Below, piece after piece: positions 33,873 through 48,147 of a DNA stretch of 64,000 nt; within the stretch, counting starts at the first letter, position 1, and each line of letters starts with the position of its first letter. The position numbers were made by a program, and so were the translations under genes. The notes under the pieces were generated by a model. That model ran no database searches and was not told the DNA's origin. It saw only the letters and a list, made by a program, of their open reading frames with translations. This DNA comes from Parelaphostrongylus tenuis (taxonomy: Eukaryota; Nematoda; Chromadorea; Rhabditida; Metastrongylidae), in assembly GCA_019055375.1 (NCBI GenBank), contig JAHQIW010006495.1, positions 1-64,000 on the forward strand, read 5' to 3'.

Positions 33873-34204
33873 TACTACAAAAGCCGTAAACCAAACGTTC
33901 ATTGATCCCGGGTAAAGGTACATATATTTCTATCCTTGACAGAGAACCGAGTGGCTATTCGACTACACACAAATTTTGCGGCTTTTGCACGGTGATAATT
34001 TCATAGGTGGTCTGTGCATCGAGTCTCAGTTCGTAGTCGTAAAACAGTAAATTGCGACAAAGGCTTCGTTGGGCGCCCACGATAGGACAAAGAAATATGG
34101 GGAAATTTGGTACCCCGATGGAAGCTTAGAAAATCCTGCACGATGCGTATTGATTTGTTGCCTTCGAGATGATAGGAATATGATCAGGCTGATGGCGCAA
34201 ACTC

Positions 34205-34474
34205 TGAGTAGTTCAAAAGTTCGACTTTCTATAAACCTCGGCATAATTTCTTGTTATATGAAAATCGAGAAAACTTATCTTGATTAGCTGACGCGAGGTT
34301 GGTAAATTAGTCGTAGAAGTTCGGCTGACGTTTCGGCGACCCGCCTTCTTCGGAGCTTGGGCGTATGTAGTATTAATCAATCTGAAAGATTCGGAGGATC
34401 TTATTTATATGCTGCCTAGGTGAGGTTAGAAGATCTAACTAAGAAAGGGCATGAGATCTCGCGTGACGGATCTA
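34205..34474 (-). mobile_element. PLE terminus at the spacer-right arm junction
   Basis: Minus-strand terminal repeat of the same PLE type as 16,710-16,960. Its ribozyme-like block (34,323-34,357) has CCGAAGA for CTGAAGA but an intact GAA. It breaks off at about 34,474, where RTE 3' sequence leading into segment A begins. Confidence 0.75.
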
Positions 34475-34536
34475 GCTCGGAATAAAAAAAAATGGAAGTG
34501 CTGCTGGTTGCCTCTCGAATCACTCCGCTATCGACA
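34475..34536 (+). mobile_element. RTE 3' scrap at right junction
   Basis: About 60 bases of LINE 3' end (GCTCGGAATAAAAAAAAATGG onward), more diverged from the left-arm counterpart than anything in segment A itself. Confidence 0.7.
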
Positions 34537-36592
34537 TGACGATAGGAGATACAGGTAGATCTGTATGCTCGGAAATGGCACTACATCTCGCGATTGATGC
34601 CGGTATTGTAGGGTGAATCTGAGGCCTCCCGCTCTATAGCACTGTACTTTGTACGTTTGCTGGATTTCTTACCAATTACATGTGTGACTTTTTGTTTGAA
34701 GTGATCTAGCCAATGAAGACAGCTCTTTGACATGGAAGATGTAAGCAAAATATCTAAAGAGGCATATGAACTCAAATACACATTTTTTGTGCTGATTATG
34801 AGTATACAGAAAGTTTAATTTATTGTTTAAGAATTGCTATTGCCATTGACATTAAGTGCTTGTGGGAAAGACTGATTGGCGAATGAATAAGCTTGTCACG
34901 ATTTATAGTCGTCTTATTGGAAATTAATAGTAAATGTGAAACATCTAAGCATTGAATGTATTAGAATTAAGCGTTATACTGTGCGATCCAAAATTTTGCT
35001 TCTTACGCTTTCTGCTGTGGTCATGAGGATTTTTGACTGAGTGAACTGCAAATCAAATTGACCTTCCTAGGCTCTGAAGAAGGCGAGCTTTGCCAAACTT
35101 CAGTCACAATATTGCACTATGTTTTCGTACTGTTGTACTGCACTGCTATGCACTTCAATTCATTACATCAAACTATTCCAATAAACACTATTGCGAGCAT
35201 CTCGGAAACAGCTTGTCAACATGAAACTGGTACATTTTAACTATGTCGAGGATAACCGATTATCGGGGAATATTCGGTTTAGTTACACCCAAGAGTTCAT
35301 TGATTTAGTGCTTCACGAAGATTCTAAGCAGAATTAAGAATGTTTGGCATAAAGCGGACGTAGCAGATTGAGAAGTATTCCGGGCACACAGTTCAATTCC
35401 CAGATCAGTCAAATGACCACCACTGGGAGCATAAATAAAAGAAACCGACAGATTGAGAAATCGGTAATTTCACTAATTATTAGCAAACAAACTATAGGTA
35501 TTCTGATCTTACAAGCACAGTATATCGTCCGAATTCGTCTGAGAAACATTTATTCGACTTTCAATGGCGAATAATCACAAAAATGAGCAAACAAGACACA
35601 TAAGTTTTTGCGAGTCTGTTTCTTATAGAATCAACGTAAAGAACAACCTCATTTGGTCGCAAAGGAAACTGTCGACCTAACGTGTTTGCGTATTAATAAA
35701 TTCTTTTCATTTACCTAAACTCTTTCTATGCTAGTAATACATTTATATGCGGAAATGAAACAAGATTCATCATCTTCAAGAATTCGTGAAGGAGAAAGAA
35801 GAATGGAGAAAAAAGCCAACAGTTCCTCATCGCAATCTCAATCATTTACTTTGGACTAGCATAGTTACTGTTCATGTGGGTCGTTGCTATTGTTGGGGCA
35901 ACGAGGATATTCATAGGTGAGCTGCATTACAGATCCTAGGATTTAAGCGCTGTTACCTTTATCGGAATCCGGAGCTTTTTACTAACAAGGTGCCCATTCA
36001 CGAAAATTATTCGTTATTAATCTTTTTCCAAAAGAAGCCCAAAATTAGAGGTAGTAATGTTGAGCTTTGATAAACTGTGATCTAGAATTAGTCCGTTCTC
36101 TTTTTGTCAAGTGGAATCCTATTCAAGAACCTATTTAGCGTATTGTATGACGATCTGTCGCCTATAATGATAAAGCAATCGCATCTGTGGCTCGTTTTCC
36201 TTGATTTTGAAATGCTTGAAAAATTTTTTAAACAAAGCTTTTGGGCGCTCTGTCGTGATTTCAGCGACTTGTCAAGCATCAAAATAAGCAAAAAATTATA
36301 GGTGGCAAGAATTTTCACGTTGAGAAGGGTTTGAGAATTCTATTTCAAGAATGACTATCCTTAGAAGGTGTGCGTACTACTTCGGTTATAAGCTATTTAG
36401 AGCCACTAATAAAGACGATTGATACAGCTAAAGTTTCGACATAATTTCTCGCTTACTGCTCTTGATCCGTGATATTGTTATTCTATCAGAATTTATTGAG
36501 GAGAATTCATTTACAAGACAATTTTCCGTTGGCAATAGTCACCAAAGTTGGAAGTTTCAACAATGAATACTAGTTCTAGCGTTTGAAAATTA
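34537..36592 (+). repeat. Segment A, copy 3
   Basis: Mirror of copy 2 with very few differences. It forms the inner end of the right arm. Confidence 0.9.
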
Positions 36593-37046
36593 GCAGTGAC
36601 AAGTGCTCTCTCAGCCTTCCAATGTCAATTGTGCGGTGATCGTCACTATGACGAATGGATTTCCAGAAATAGCATTGATGATGATGAATAGAAAAAAAGG
36701 GTAAATAATGTCACGGTTAATGAGGAGATGAGCGTGACGGGAACGCGCAGAGTGCCAGCTATGCAAACATAACTGCGAAAGGTTACTCATTGCGAGCACC
36801 TGACAATTAGACGACAACGCTAATCGAACTACTGACTGTGAGAAATTCAGCAAGAGAATCTCACAAATCATCAGTGCCCAGCGCAAACGTACCACACGTT
36901 GTAATAGAAGAATTAGAAGCAAATTGGCGTAAGTGGTATCGGTGTTGTACTGTGATCTACTTCCCCTCCTACTATAATATTGTGCTCTGTGTGTTTTTAG
37001 AATTTCGATACATACACTTGGGACTATTTTGAGGTCCAATCGAGGT
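36593..37046. other. Mirror of 28,401-28,854
   Basis: Same unresolved open frame (minus here). The donor-like GTAAGTGG on plus lies at about 36,929. Confidence 0.35.
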
Positions 37047-38707
37047 GCTGCGCTCACTGAACATCAATCATATGTGAGGCTTCATTTTTAGGAAATGAAA
37101 GAACAGAATTAGCATAAGGCCACTTGAGTGACATATTTGATGAACAGAAAAGAGCGCATGATGGCATTTTTGTGAGTGATATGGCACGCATAAGATTGAG
37201 TCTGTGAAAAATGACCGTCGCTGTGGAAATTGTTTGAAGAAAAGACTGAGTGCAAAGAGTTCAATCTCATCCCGGTCAAGTCGCCTCAGTGAAGCCTTAT
37301 GAATTTTTGAATGTTTTGCGTTCTGTTGGATTTTGAGAAAGTTGTGAGTGTTTAGCATTCGGTATGGTAGATATTGAGCACTATAACTAAATAAGAGTTC
37401 AAACAGGTTTTTTTTCATTTAACCATTTATGGCAGTGGTATGATGTCTCATAAACATACCCAATGATGTAAAAAGATGTGCAAAGCTTTTGCGTCAGTTC
37501 GAACTAGAACTCATATTCCGCTATATCTAAGGGCGCTTGCCCAAACCCTCGCATTGAATCCGACGCTTTGAGCACGCGCCCCGTTCGGGTAAAATGTGCT
37601 TTCAACTAGTCACAGCTGACGCAAAAGTTTTGCACATCACTGTGCATTTATGGATAAGAGTTCAGTTCGTAGATTAGCCTAATCATCGACACTGACATCT
37701 TGAAAGAATAAAATCAATCGGATTAGGATTTCATCAAAGTTTATTCGTCTCTACAATACAAACTCATGAGTTCTGACCTAGCAAGATTTTACCGTTCTTC
37801 CGAGTATAGTTGAGATACGTCTACTTCACTCTTTCTATAGAACGAATAGTCAGACAAGGATAAGGAAACTTTAAACATAGTTATTCAATGTGATACAATT
37901 TACTGAATATACTGCAGCAAAGGGATGTTAGTGGAGAACTTGTGTATTTTGAATTGTTTTTGTTTATGTATGGAAATCCTCGTATATGGTTTATCGTTTA
38001 TCTTTATAATAATAGTAAAATGATAGCTGTACAGGAATAAAGGGATATAGAGGAAGAATACAGAGAACAGTAGTCGAGATTTCAGCAAGCGAAAAAGAGC
38101 GGCATAACTTTGGCCGCTTGTGTTCGCTTCATTATGGGGGTGGAGGGATTTGAGGTTAGAGTAAAAAATAGTTGATGCAAAACTTCTAGATTCTGGAATA
38201 GGATGACAGGACACACATTCACAATTAGTTCACATCAAAAGGTAAAGTAACAAAATGAGCTAGATTACATGACTAATCCACAAGTACAAAGAGAGATCAG
38301 CCCGACTTTGGTAGTCAGGAGTGTAGTTGTGCATTTACGGAAAACAGTATCAAAAGTGCGTCAAATGTGCAATTCTCTTTCGAAGCACAAAGCAAGTAAG
38401 AAGATAGACAACATTTGTAATATTATGGAGAATGCTGTCTACATATAGTGATCGAATTTACTGGATGGAAATTCGAAAGAATTAATTGAATGAATCAGAA
38501 GTCAGCATCTGAGAGCAAAAGCGACTTATTTCTCATTATAAAGAGCTTAGTAGTACAAAGTTTTTACACCTTAAATATGACTGGCAATATTTCTAAAGAA
38601 TGTGAAGCTATCAATCAGCCACTGATTTTCGCAGCATCAGCATAATTTTTGAGTGTGCAATAACACTTCGGGCCTCCTTTTTACCATAATTCTAGCGTCC
38701 TGATTGA
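37047..38707 (-). repeat. Tandem duplication unit 2, right-arm copy
   Basis: Mirror of 26,740-28,400, with no significant difference noticed. Confidence 0.5.
37475..37638. mobile_element. MITE, right-arm copy
   Basis: Same 164-base element with both inverted ends preserved. Confidence 0.7.
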
Positions 38708-38746
38708 GTGTTTTCTCAAGTGCTAAACCAATTCAGTATGACTATC

Positions 38747-39857
38747 AAAACAGGTTTTTACGCAAAAAATGACTCTCTATATTTCATTTATATTCATCTG
38801 TATTCATTTTGCATTATCACACACATTTTACGCTGAATCTCGTCATTAGGATATGCCACCGCCTGTGCAATGTGGATTATGAAACATCAATCACAATGAA
38901 CTCTTTGTTAGACGCTACGCCGTGATCACGCGATGTGACCGCTTCTGATATTCCATAAAAATGGATTGCTGATTGTTCATGCACTTCCGCCTCAATAAAA
39001 CGACGACTATCGGTGATGTACCGTAATCGCGTTTTCTGTGCTTGTTGGGAAATCGTTCTGTTCAATGGGAATGGAAGCAATTAAGCCAATGGAAGAAAAC
39101 CTCGAGCATGAACGACATCAGCGAGATATTTGGTGACCAGCGAAGAAAACTCAGATACGTATTGTGTTGTGCGTTGTTATTGGTACGCTAGAAGTTGACT
39201 CATTAAGAATTAGCTACAAATATGCAAAATACATGGGGAAAAGACTGAGAGACAAGAGATCGAATTTTCCCTGACTAATCGCCATAGTAAGGTTGTTTGG
39301 AAGAGCTATGAATGTATCATACACAACGTTTTAAAAAACTGAGTAATATCTACATAAGATTCTAGTTTGGATATTAGCTCAGTCACCATAACTGGTAGCA
39401 AGAAGCAAGAGAATCAATGAGATCAGGAATTTACCAGAGTTTGCTCGTCATTAGAATACGAATAACTAATGTTCGATCTAACAAATAGATTAGTTCCTCC
39501 GGACTCCGCCGAGCATTTTGTTCTTTCTATGGAACAAATCATCAGACAAAGGTGAAAAATTTTTGCCAATAGTAGAACAATGCTTTCATAATTCAGTGAA
39601 TTTATATTGCTTGCCAGATTTACTGAAAAGGCTAAAATAAATACTGCGGAATGACGAAAAAGTCGAGTTTTGGGAGCATACCCAACCAATCTCGTATTAT
39701 AATACTATTAACGAAGTACTTATTGCTTTAAGGACTTCATGGTCTTTATACAACTGCCATTACTACTAAGTAATGTGAGGCTACCAGTCAGCTAGTGATT
39801 TCACGGAACTCTCAGGTTCTTTGAGTGTGTACACTACGGTTTTCTTGAAATTCTAGT
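38747..39857 (-). repeat. Tandem duplication unit 1, right-arm copy
   Basis: Mirror of 25,590-26,700. The candidate terminal frame lies at 38,877-39,080. Confidence 0.5.
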
Positions 39858-41364
39858 ATTGGAACGAGCGTTTCATAGCTTTCTCTGCCGAGTCAATTTT
39901 TTTTGCGCAATTATATGTATCCTACATGTGATCTCGTAGACTAAGACATGGCAGAGCTTATGCAATGTGATTTGTAAAGCCCCATTTCTTTTCTAAAATG
40001 AAAAATCAATCAGTTTCTTGTCTGACGCACATTACTATCACACGACATGTGTGTTTTTTGATATCAAAGCAAACATAGAATAATAGTACTCAATGTACTG
40101 TCTATATCACGTGATACAAATCGGGACTATACTGTAATCGCAACGTGTCGCTATTATAAGTTGTACTTTGTATTTACTTTGGAAGCCCTGCTATCAAAAT
40201 ATGTTGAGCAATATAACAATTCCGCCCAAAGCCAGAGAGGTATAAAAGTATCTCCATCCAGCACAGAATTAGTGCATTGTGCTTCACCCCCACTTCTCGG
40301 TTGGATCGTCAATTCTCATAGTTTCAGCTTCCACACCACGATGATTCGTGAGCACTCGGTCCTGCTGGATCACTACGCTCTTTAACTAAAGTCGTTTTCT
40401 TGTTAATGCCATTCCTCAATCTATATCTTTTTTCACAAAATCTCCTTGCAGTCTAGTAGCAACAAGTGCCCAGTAGTACATGCACAGCCGTTGGCATTCA
40501 CTGGTATACCCACAACGATCCCTGTTTTGTCTTTGAACTCAGAAAATCGCACATTCATGAGCTGCTCTGGTTGCTTTCTATGGAAATTGCTTGAAAGTCA
40601 AGCCGCTTCGCAATTTTTCATGAATCGAAAGAATGTCGCCACCCGAAAGGATTACGTCATGCCAAACACTTTGTTATTGATAGTATAGTGAACTCTGTAA
40701 GTTTTTTTCGCGAAATCGAGTACACCACAGAGATCAAGCGAGGTTAGAAGGGCACCATATGAGAGACTGCTTTAAGAACTGATTACGGAGTGCCGGTAAA
40801 AGAAGATAGGCCTCATGTATGACTGCAAGGTTTAGTGAAGTTGTGAAGCTTGAAAACATCTAATCATAACTCATAAATACACTGCAGATCATACTATATG
40901 AAACATTCTATGGTGTGCTATGTTCGACTTTGCGTACATACGAAAATGTCGCAGATAAAGCCGCTGATTAAAACTTACAACATTAAACATTCGAGTGTTC
41001 TGACTTTCTAATAAACATACTGATGATAACAGTCCCAGTCTTCAGTGCTCCATGTGTCGGCCACCACTTGTATTTGTGATCACTTATTAATCAAACTTGA
41101 TGAAGGAAAATACCTGCTAGTAAAAAAAAATCTTCGTGTTTACTCCGTAAACAACTCGACACCAGCGTGGATAAGGCACCAAAACGCATTTGCCACCTTG
41201 CAAACGGTCATTCTACTTCTCTTCTTCTCTTAGCTGAACATTCAAAAATTACTTCTTCTTTTTACAAACATGACATTCAGAAGAGTGGAATCGTACGACA
41301 TTTTCTCATAGGTCACACGCCATGAAAAATAAAGTTAATTTTATAGAGAAGATCGGCGAGATTA
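39858..41364. other. Intergenic or possible exons, right-arm copy
   Basis: Plus-strand frames at 40,446-40,688 and 41,045-41,233 follow acceptor-like CTTGCAG and CTTCAG; unresolved. Confidence 0.35.
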
Positions 41365-41663
41365 CTGAAAGAGGATAGAGGATAAAGCTTGCAGCGTTGA
41401 CCAACTCCAGAGGGTTGCGCCATACAGTTGTTTTCAATGTTCAACTTCGTTCAAGTAGATTGAATGCATATTGGTCTTTATAATGATTTGGGTTTCCCGC
41501 TCTACCGAGTCATTGCTATTTATCTTCCCAGACAAATCTAAGACCAGTCTGGCACCAAGTTGCCGACCACGGAAGGCTGACCAGCTTTATGAGCCAAGAG
41601 CGCGATATCGAGCCATTGACCTTGTGTACGACGCAAAGCAAAACCGACCACTGCGCCACATGC
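41365..41663 (-). mobile_element. tRNA-derived SINE, right-arm copy
   Basis: Mirror of the SINE at 23,784. Confidence 0.7.
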
Positions 41664-41880
41664 GCGAACCTGCAACAATGCGCTGCTACCGCAATATTGT
41701 TGGCAAATTTAGTAAGAATTTGCTTCGAAATTCTGTGTAAAATCAGCTTGAGGGGTCCACACCGCTATCACTTTTCCCAGAACAATACTCCTCTGTTAAC
41801 AGCATATTGTAGATCTCACATCAACATGAAAGAATTCTCAAACGCAGTCATTGAACGACAATTTGAACTCGTTTTTCAGA

Positions 41881-42288
41881 ATGTTTGTTTCACTGCTAGT
41901 CATCTGCTTACTCGTCATTACCGCAACAGATGCCAGTTAGTTTGAATTTTCGCATTAAACCTTCAATTGGACTAATGTTTGACGCTTCAAAAAATGATTA
42001 CGGTGTAAGCACGAAAGCGAAATCTCAACAATCTAATTTATATCAGGTCCATATGCTCCTCATAAACTGGTCAAACGCGAAATTGTTAGTATGATATCAG
42101 AGTGCTGCAACAGTGATGGCAGCGAATGTGGTCAGTTGTGTAAACCTTTTTCTGGCTTCCGTTTCACATTTCTTTTCATAACGTCGTATTCATTCTCACA
42201 TATAATGAGGTGCATACATGATGAGGTCATTACATTCATCCTCTCCAATTGCACAGAAATATTTTTGGGTACTCAGAAAAATATCTAA
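41881..42288 (+). CDS. Small secreted Cys-rich protein candidate, right-arm copy
   Basis: Exons 41,881-41,935 and 42,047-42,288, with the same splice signals and 98 residues as the left-arm copy. One visible change: LGTQKNI here, LGSQKNI on the left. An open frame preserved in both copies, with a signal peptide and a paired-Cys motif, supports coding. Absence of a recognised full domain keeps confidence low. Confidence 0.42.
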
Positions 42289-42832
42289 TCTTATTTTTTC
42301 TATTCACAGAAGTGATATTGCAAAATAATATTTGAAATTCAAAATGATCAATACATTTTTTCGCTGTTATATAATGTTAATATTATTCATATTGTCATTA
42401 CTACTATAAAAAATCATTATCAATGACGGGCAAGTTTTGACACTTTAAAGATTGTTCTTTACAATGCGTTCTTATTTAACTGCACGAATGCCACTAGTTC
42501 TAGCATTTATTTCGTTTTTTTTTTTCATCTTCTTGCCTTAAATGTCGAACAAAACTGGTTGAGCACGTTTCCTTGCACTCTCGAGTATAGCATCTATGGC
42601 GTTCCATAGGGTACTCGTTGCTGACTTTCGGAGAGCGTAGAAAGTGGTGCTAGGTCCGCTTACGCCGCAACAAGCATCAAGCCACTCGACCACGGTGTCC
42701 CTTAGTAGATATTATTAATTGGAAAGTTTACACAGTTATGTAGTGATTATATTCTACAATGTACTATTGCAATATCAATGTCATTACAATATCATGTAAT
42801 TAACATATTACACTAATGTATTATACTGATAT

Positions 42833-42879
<47 letters not shown>

Positions 42880-43615
42880 ATGTTTGTTTGTTCCAGTAAG
42901 TCCACCTCCGATGGGAAAAGACTGTCCCAATGAGTATCCCCATAGCATTGCCAAACTCGTTGACTCTGCTCAGCAATCTTGAAAGTGACGACCACCATCA
43001 AGATCACTCATGAGTTGCAAACACTTCTTAATGATAACTTCTCTATCATATCTTCAGTAGTGTGGAAAATAAAGCATGGACAAATCGAACTCGCTTACAA
43101 ATGATTATCATCATAAATTATCAGACTACATAAATATTCACTCAAAATTTTAACTCTGTCTATTCTTTGTTACATATTGGTCTCTAAATCACAAAGTTCG
43201 AGAGTGCGGTAACTTTATCACTTCTGACTGAGGTCAAAAAGGAACATCAGTAACATTGATGCTGTGTCGACTTGGGTACCATCACATCTGTCGTTTTCCC
43301 CATACAAAGTAGATGTCATCGAGGGTTTCTGGTGGATTCTCTTTGGTGACAGCTCAATATGCTGATACCGGACATGAAATGTATTATTTACCACCTCATC
43401 TCAGGAGAGCAGTCATAACAGAAATAAAACGTTTTCTTAACAATCAGATATTATCCTTACTTCTCAAATTCAATGAGTAGTCATATAAGCCCAATTTCCG
43501 ACCAAGTGCTTTGGATCCTGAAAACATAGGTTTGTTTTGGATTTAGAATCATTAAATTTTTCCATAAGTTTTGCCATCAGGGCAATAAATAATATGTTGT
43601 TTACTAGAAGTAATT
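42289..43615. other. Mirror of the (TA)n-containing intergenic stretch
   Basis: The TA run is at about 42,834-42,871. The tRNA-like block at about 42,617-42,699 (minus) has one extra base relative to the left. Confidence 0.5.
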
Positions 43616-43806
43616 AAAATTGCTTGTCAACACCACTCAGAGTTATATGAAAATCGAGAAAATTTATCTTGATTAGCTGACGCGAGGTTGGTAAATTAGT
43701 CCTAGAAGTTCGGCCGACGTTTCGGCGACCAGCCTTCTTCAGAACTTGGGCGTATGTAGCATTAGTCTCTGATTTACCAGCCTCGCGTCAGGTGATCAAG
43801 ATAATA
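43616..43806 (-). mobile_element. PLE hairpin terminus, right-arm copy
   Basis: Mirror of 21,640-21,830, with inverted ends and ribozyme-like block unchanged. Confidence 0.65.
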
Positions 43807-44054
43807 TTTTCATGCAGTAGTAATATTCTGGAAATTACTGGAATATTATTTGCGAGAGCTTCATATCGGAAAATAAATTACTTTTATGAAAAAAAATTAA
43901 TGTTAATCTCCGTTGCACAGCGATGAGAGCAGAAAGAAGAGAGAACGTTGCGTAGGAAAAGAAACAGAGAAGCAAAGGACACAGAAAGAGAGTTAAACAG
44001 AGGTAATGAAGAGAGGAGACGGATAACGAGAGCGGTACAGAGAAGTGTAAAAGA

Positions 44055-46105
44055 TAATTTTCAAACGCTAGAACTAGTATTCATTGTTGAAACTTCTAAC
44101 TTTGGTGACTATTGTCAAGGGAAATTTGTCTGAAAATGAATTCTCCTCAATAACTTCTGATAGAATAACAATATCACGGATCAAGAGCAGTAAGCGAGAA
44201 ATTATGTCGAAACTTTAGCTGTATCAATCGTCTTTATTAGTGGCTCTAAATAGCTTATAACCGAAGTAGTATGCACACCTTCTAAGGATAGTCATTCTTG
44301 AAATAGAATTCTCAAACCCTTCTCAACGTGAAAATTCTTGCCAACCATAATTTTTTGCTCATTTCGATACTTGACAAGTCGCTGAAATCACGACAGAGCA
44401 CCCAAAAGCTTTTGTTTGAAAATTTTTCAAGCATCTCAAAATCAAGGAAAACGAGCCACAGATGCGATTGCTTTATCATTATAGGCGACAGATCGTCATA
44501 CAATACGCTAAAAAGGTTCTTGAATAGGATTCCACTTGACAAAAAGAGAACGGACTAATTGTAGATCACTGTTTATCAAGGCTCAACATTAATACCTTTG
44601 ATTTTGGGCTTCTTTTGGAAGAAGGTTAAAAACGAATAAATTTCTGAATGGGCACCTTGTTAGTAAAAAGCTCCGGATTCCGATAAAGGTAACAGCGCTT
44701 GAATCCTAGGATCTGTAATGAGTCACCTATGAATATCCTCGTTGACCCAATAATACACGACCCACATGAACAGTAACTATGCTAGTCCAAAGTGAATGAT
44801 TAGATTGCGATGGGGAACTGTTTGCTTTTTTTCTCCATTCTTCTTTCTCCTTCACGAATTCTTGTAGGTGATGAATCTTGTTTCATTTCCGCATATAAAT
44901 GTATTACTAGCATAGAAAGAGTTAAGTGAATGAAAAGAATACATATATACGCAAACACGTTAGGTCGACGTTTCCTTTGCGACCAAATGAGGTTGTTCTT
45001 TACGTTGATTCTGTAAGATACAGACTCGCAAAATCTTATGTGTCTTGTTTGCTCATTTTTGTGATTATTCGCCATTGAAAGTCGAATAAATGTTTCTCAG
45101 ACGAATTCGGCGATATACTGTGCTTGTAAGATCAGAATACCTATAGTTTGTTTGCTAATAATTAGTGAAATTACCGATTTCTCAATCTGTCGTTTCTTTT
45201 ATTTATGCTCCCAGTGGTGGTCATTTAACTGATTTCGGAATTGAACTGTGTGCCCGGAATACTTCTCAATCTGCTACGTGCCGCTTTATGCCAAACATTC
45301 TTAATTCTGCTTAGAATCTTCGTGAAGCACTAAATCCATGAACTCTTGAGTTAACTAAAGCGAATATTCCCGCCGATAATCGGTTATCCTCGACATAGTT
45401 AAAATGTACCAGTTTTATGTTGACAAGCTGTTTCCGAGATGCTAGCAATAGTGTTTATTGGAATAGTTGATGTAATGAATTGAAGTGCATAGCAGTGCAG
45501 TACAACAGTACGAAAACATAGTGCAATATTGTGACTGAAGTTTGGCAAAGCTCGCCTTCTTCAGAGCCTAGGAAGGTCAATTTGATTTGCAGTTCACTCA
45601 CTCAAAAATCCTCTATGACCACAGCAGAAAGCGTAAGAAGCAAAATTTTGGATCGCACAGTATAACGCTTAATTCTAATACATTCAATGCTTAGATGTTT
45701 CACATTTACTATTAATTTCCAATGAGGCGACTATAAATCGTGACAAGCTTGTTCATTCGCCAATCAGTCTTTCCCACAAGCACTTAATGTCAATGGCAAC
45801 AGCAATTCTAAACAATAAGTTAAACTTTCTGTATACTCATAATCACGCACAAAAATGTGTATTTGAGTTCATATGCCTCTTTAGATATTTTGCTTACGTC
45901 TTCCATGTCAAAGAGCTGTCTTCATTGGCTAGATCACTTCAAACAAAAAGTCACACATGTAATTGGTAAGAAAATCCGGCAAACGTACAAAGTACAGTGC
46001 TATAGAGCGGGAGGCCTCAGATTCACCTACAATACCGGCATCAATCGCGAGATGTAGTGCCATTTCCGAGCATACAGATCCACCTGTATCTCCTATCGTC
46101 ATGTT
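44055..46105 (-). repeat. Segment A, copy 4
   Basis: Mirror of copy 1 but with more changes than elsewhere in the arms, roughly 2-3 percent in stretches compared by eye, several of them single-base indels. Confidence 0.9.
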
Positions 46106-48147
46106 GATAGTGGAGTGATTCGAGCAGGCACCAGCAACACTTCCATTTTTTTTTATTCCGAGCAAGATAATCCTAGTGGGTCATCCTCACTAAAGGATTC
46201 GATGAGTATCATATTTTTCCTCCATACCTTTCGTGAAGAAGTCGGACCAACAGGTCGGTGGTCTTCCTTTAGAACGCTTGATATCCCGAGGAATCCAGTC
46301 GGTAACGGCTCTCGTACATCGGCTGCCGTTGAAGCGCATTGCGTGTCTGGCTCACCTTATTTTCGATATCCTGGCGTGTAGAACGGCGTCTCTGATTTTC
46401 GATCGTTGATGTAGGTCGGAACTTCGGATCCTTTCTCTCATTTGTGAGATACGGGATACTTCTGGCATCGACCTTTCGACTGCGCGTTCGATAACGCCAA
46501 GTGATCTTTCATCGTGCTTACTCAGCGACCAGGTTTCTGCTGCATACGTTAGGGATAACCGTCGAATCGACAGGATAGGAGCGGAGTCGGATTTTCTTTG
46601 TCCTCTTCACTATATCTTCGATGCTCTTAAACGGTTCCCAAGCCGCTCGTTTCCTTTCGCTCAATTTTGAAGCTAGGTCGTGACGTAACTGCAGCATTCG
46701 GAGATTGTCGTTCCGTTTAGCGTGAATGAGGCATTCGAAACCCATCCGTTCCTCATGAACATCGTTTTCGTAAGATTCAGTTGAAGACCAGTCTTCCCAC
46801 AGGCGTTATAAAAGTCGGTCAGCATTCGTTCCGCTTGGCTGATGTTTGGTGTTATGAGAACGATATCGTCAGCAAAGCGAAGATGGTTTAATTGTCGACC
46901 GTCAATTTTCACTCCCATATCGTCCCATTCTAATGTTCGCATGACGTTTTGTAGGGAGGCAGTGAATAGTTTTGGCGAAACTGTATCGCCTTGTCGAACC
47001 CCTCTTCTTACGTCAATAGTGATATTGTTGTAGTAGGATGGAGCTATTTTGGTCGTGAAATCTTTATTAACCTCACGAAGGATCATTATGCACCGAGTAG
47101 GGGCGCCCGGGTAGTCAAGAGCCTCTATAACCGCTTTTGTTTCCACTGAATCAAAGGCCTTCGATGAAAGTGAAACAGAGTGGTTGTTTGTACTCTCGTG
47201 AAACTTCAGCGAGCCTTGTAATCGTGCGGATATGGTCTATGGTACTGAGTCCCTCTCGCAACCTTGCTTGTTCGCATGGCTCTCCTTCGTCCAGTGCTCT
47301 GTCAATCCTGTTGAGGATGACTTGAGTAAAGAGTTTAGAGACAACGGGCAGCAAGCAGATTGGGCAATAATTGCCTGTGTCGTGAAAGTCTCCCTCTTTG
47401 AACAACAATACGGTCTTGCTGGTTTTCCACTAAATGGGGACTTTGCATTCTGAAAGGTAGCGAAGGAAGAGCCGAGCCAGGGTGTCGGTGAGAACTGGAA
47501 GCAGGTTCTTCGAGTGTTCTGGTTTAGTCCTGCCTGGACCAAGTGTTGTTCTGCTCTTCACGATACAGCTTGCCGGATTTCGGAAGGGAGGACCGGTGGA
47601 ACGGCATATTCATCCTCTTTTCAATTTATATGACGGTAAGAGGACATGACCAGCGAAGAGATTCAAGTAGTATTGGTTTAGGAATTTTCTCCTTAACCCT
47701 TCTGGAAGCTGTAAGTGTCCTTTCAGGGCATCGGAGTGCAATCATCTTGGTCTTATAATTGGCGAAGCCTCGCTGGGCCTTGCGAATGCTCTTCCCAGCT
47801 TTTGCAGCTTCTGCCATAACTGCTGTCCGTCTCTCTATGAAGCTTCTCTTATCGCTTCTCTGCAGCGTTACGCAAGTTTGGACCTAAAATTTCGGTTGCC
47901 TGTAACTCGTGCGATTCCACGTTGACGTATCAATTACGAGTGTCTGCCGAGACAAGCGTTTCTTCGTGACGTTAGGACTCTCGGCTTTTATAGCGATAAC
48001 GTAAAGATATTCAACAAGCCGATCGTATTACTCATAGATGTCGTCGACAACGGCATCTTCCAAAGAGCCGACTAATGATTTGATTAGATCCCAGTTTATG
48101 GCAGTTCTGAGACTTCGTTATTTGGCGACTTTCTCTCCTTTCCGCGA
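46106..48147 (-). mobile_element. RTE LINE second copy, right arm
   Basis: Mirror of 17,296-19,348. It keeps the extra G at about 46,796, so the frame through LRFADDIVLIT continues into GLQLNLTKTMFMRNGWVS, whereas the left arm is shifted there. It is still dead elsewhere. Confidence 0.85.

Larger units (their letters stand above)
30911..34536. other. Non-palindromic centre of the inverted repeat
   Basis: This 3.6-kb spacer has no mirror partner. It contains two head-to-head RTE 3' fragments, a stretch with nothing recognisable (31,851-32,403), a highly decayed RTE of a second family, a short hammerhead-like motif, a TA microsatellite and a PLE terminus. Both junctions with the arms fall in RTE 3'-end sequence. 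Confidence 0.85.
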
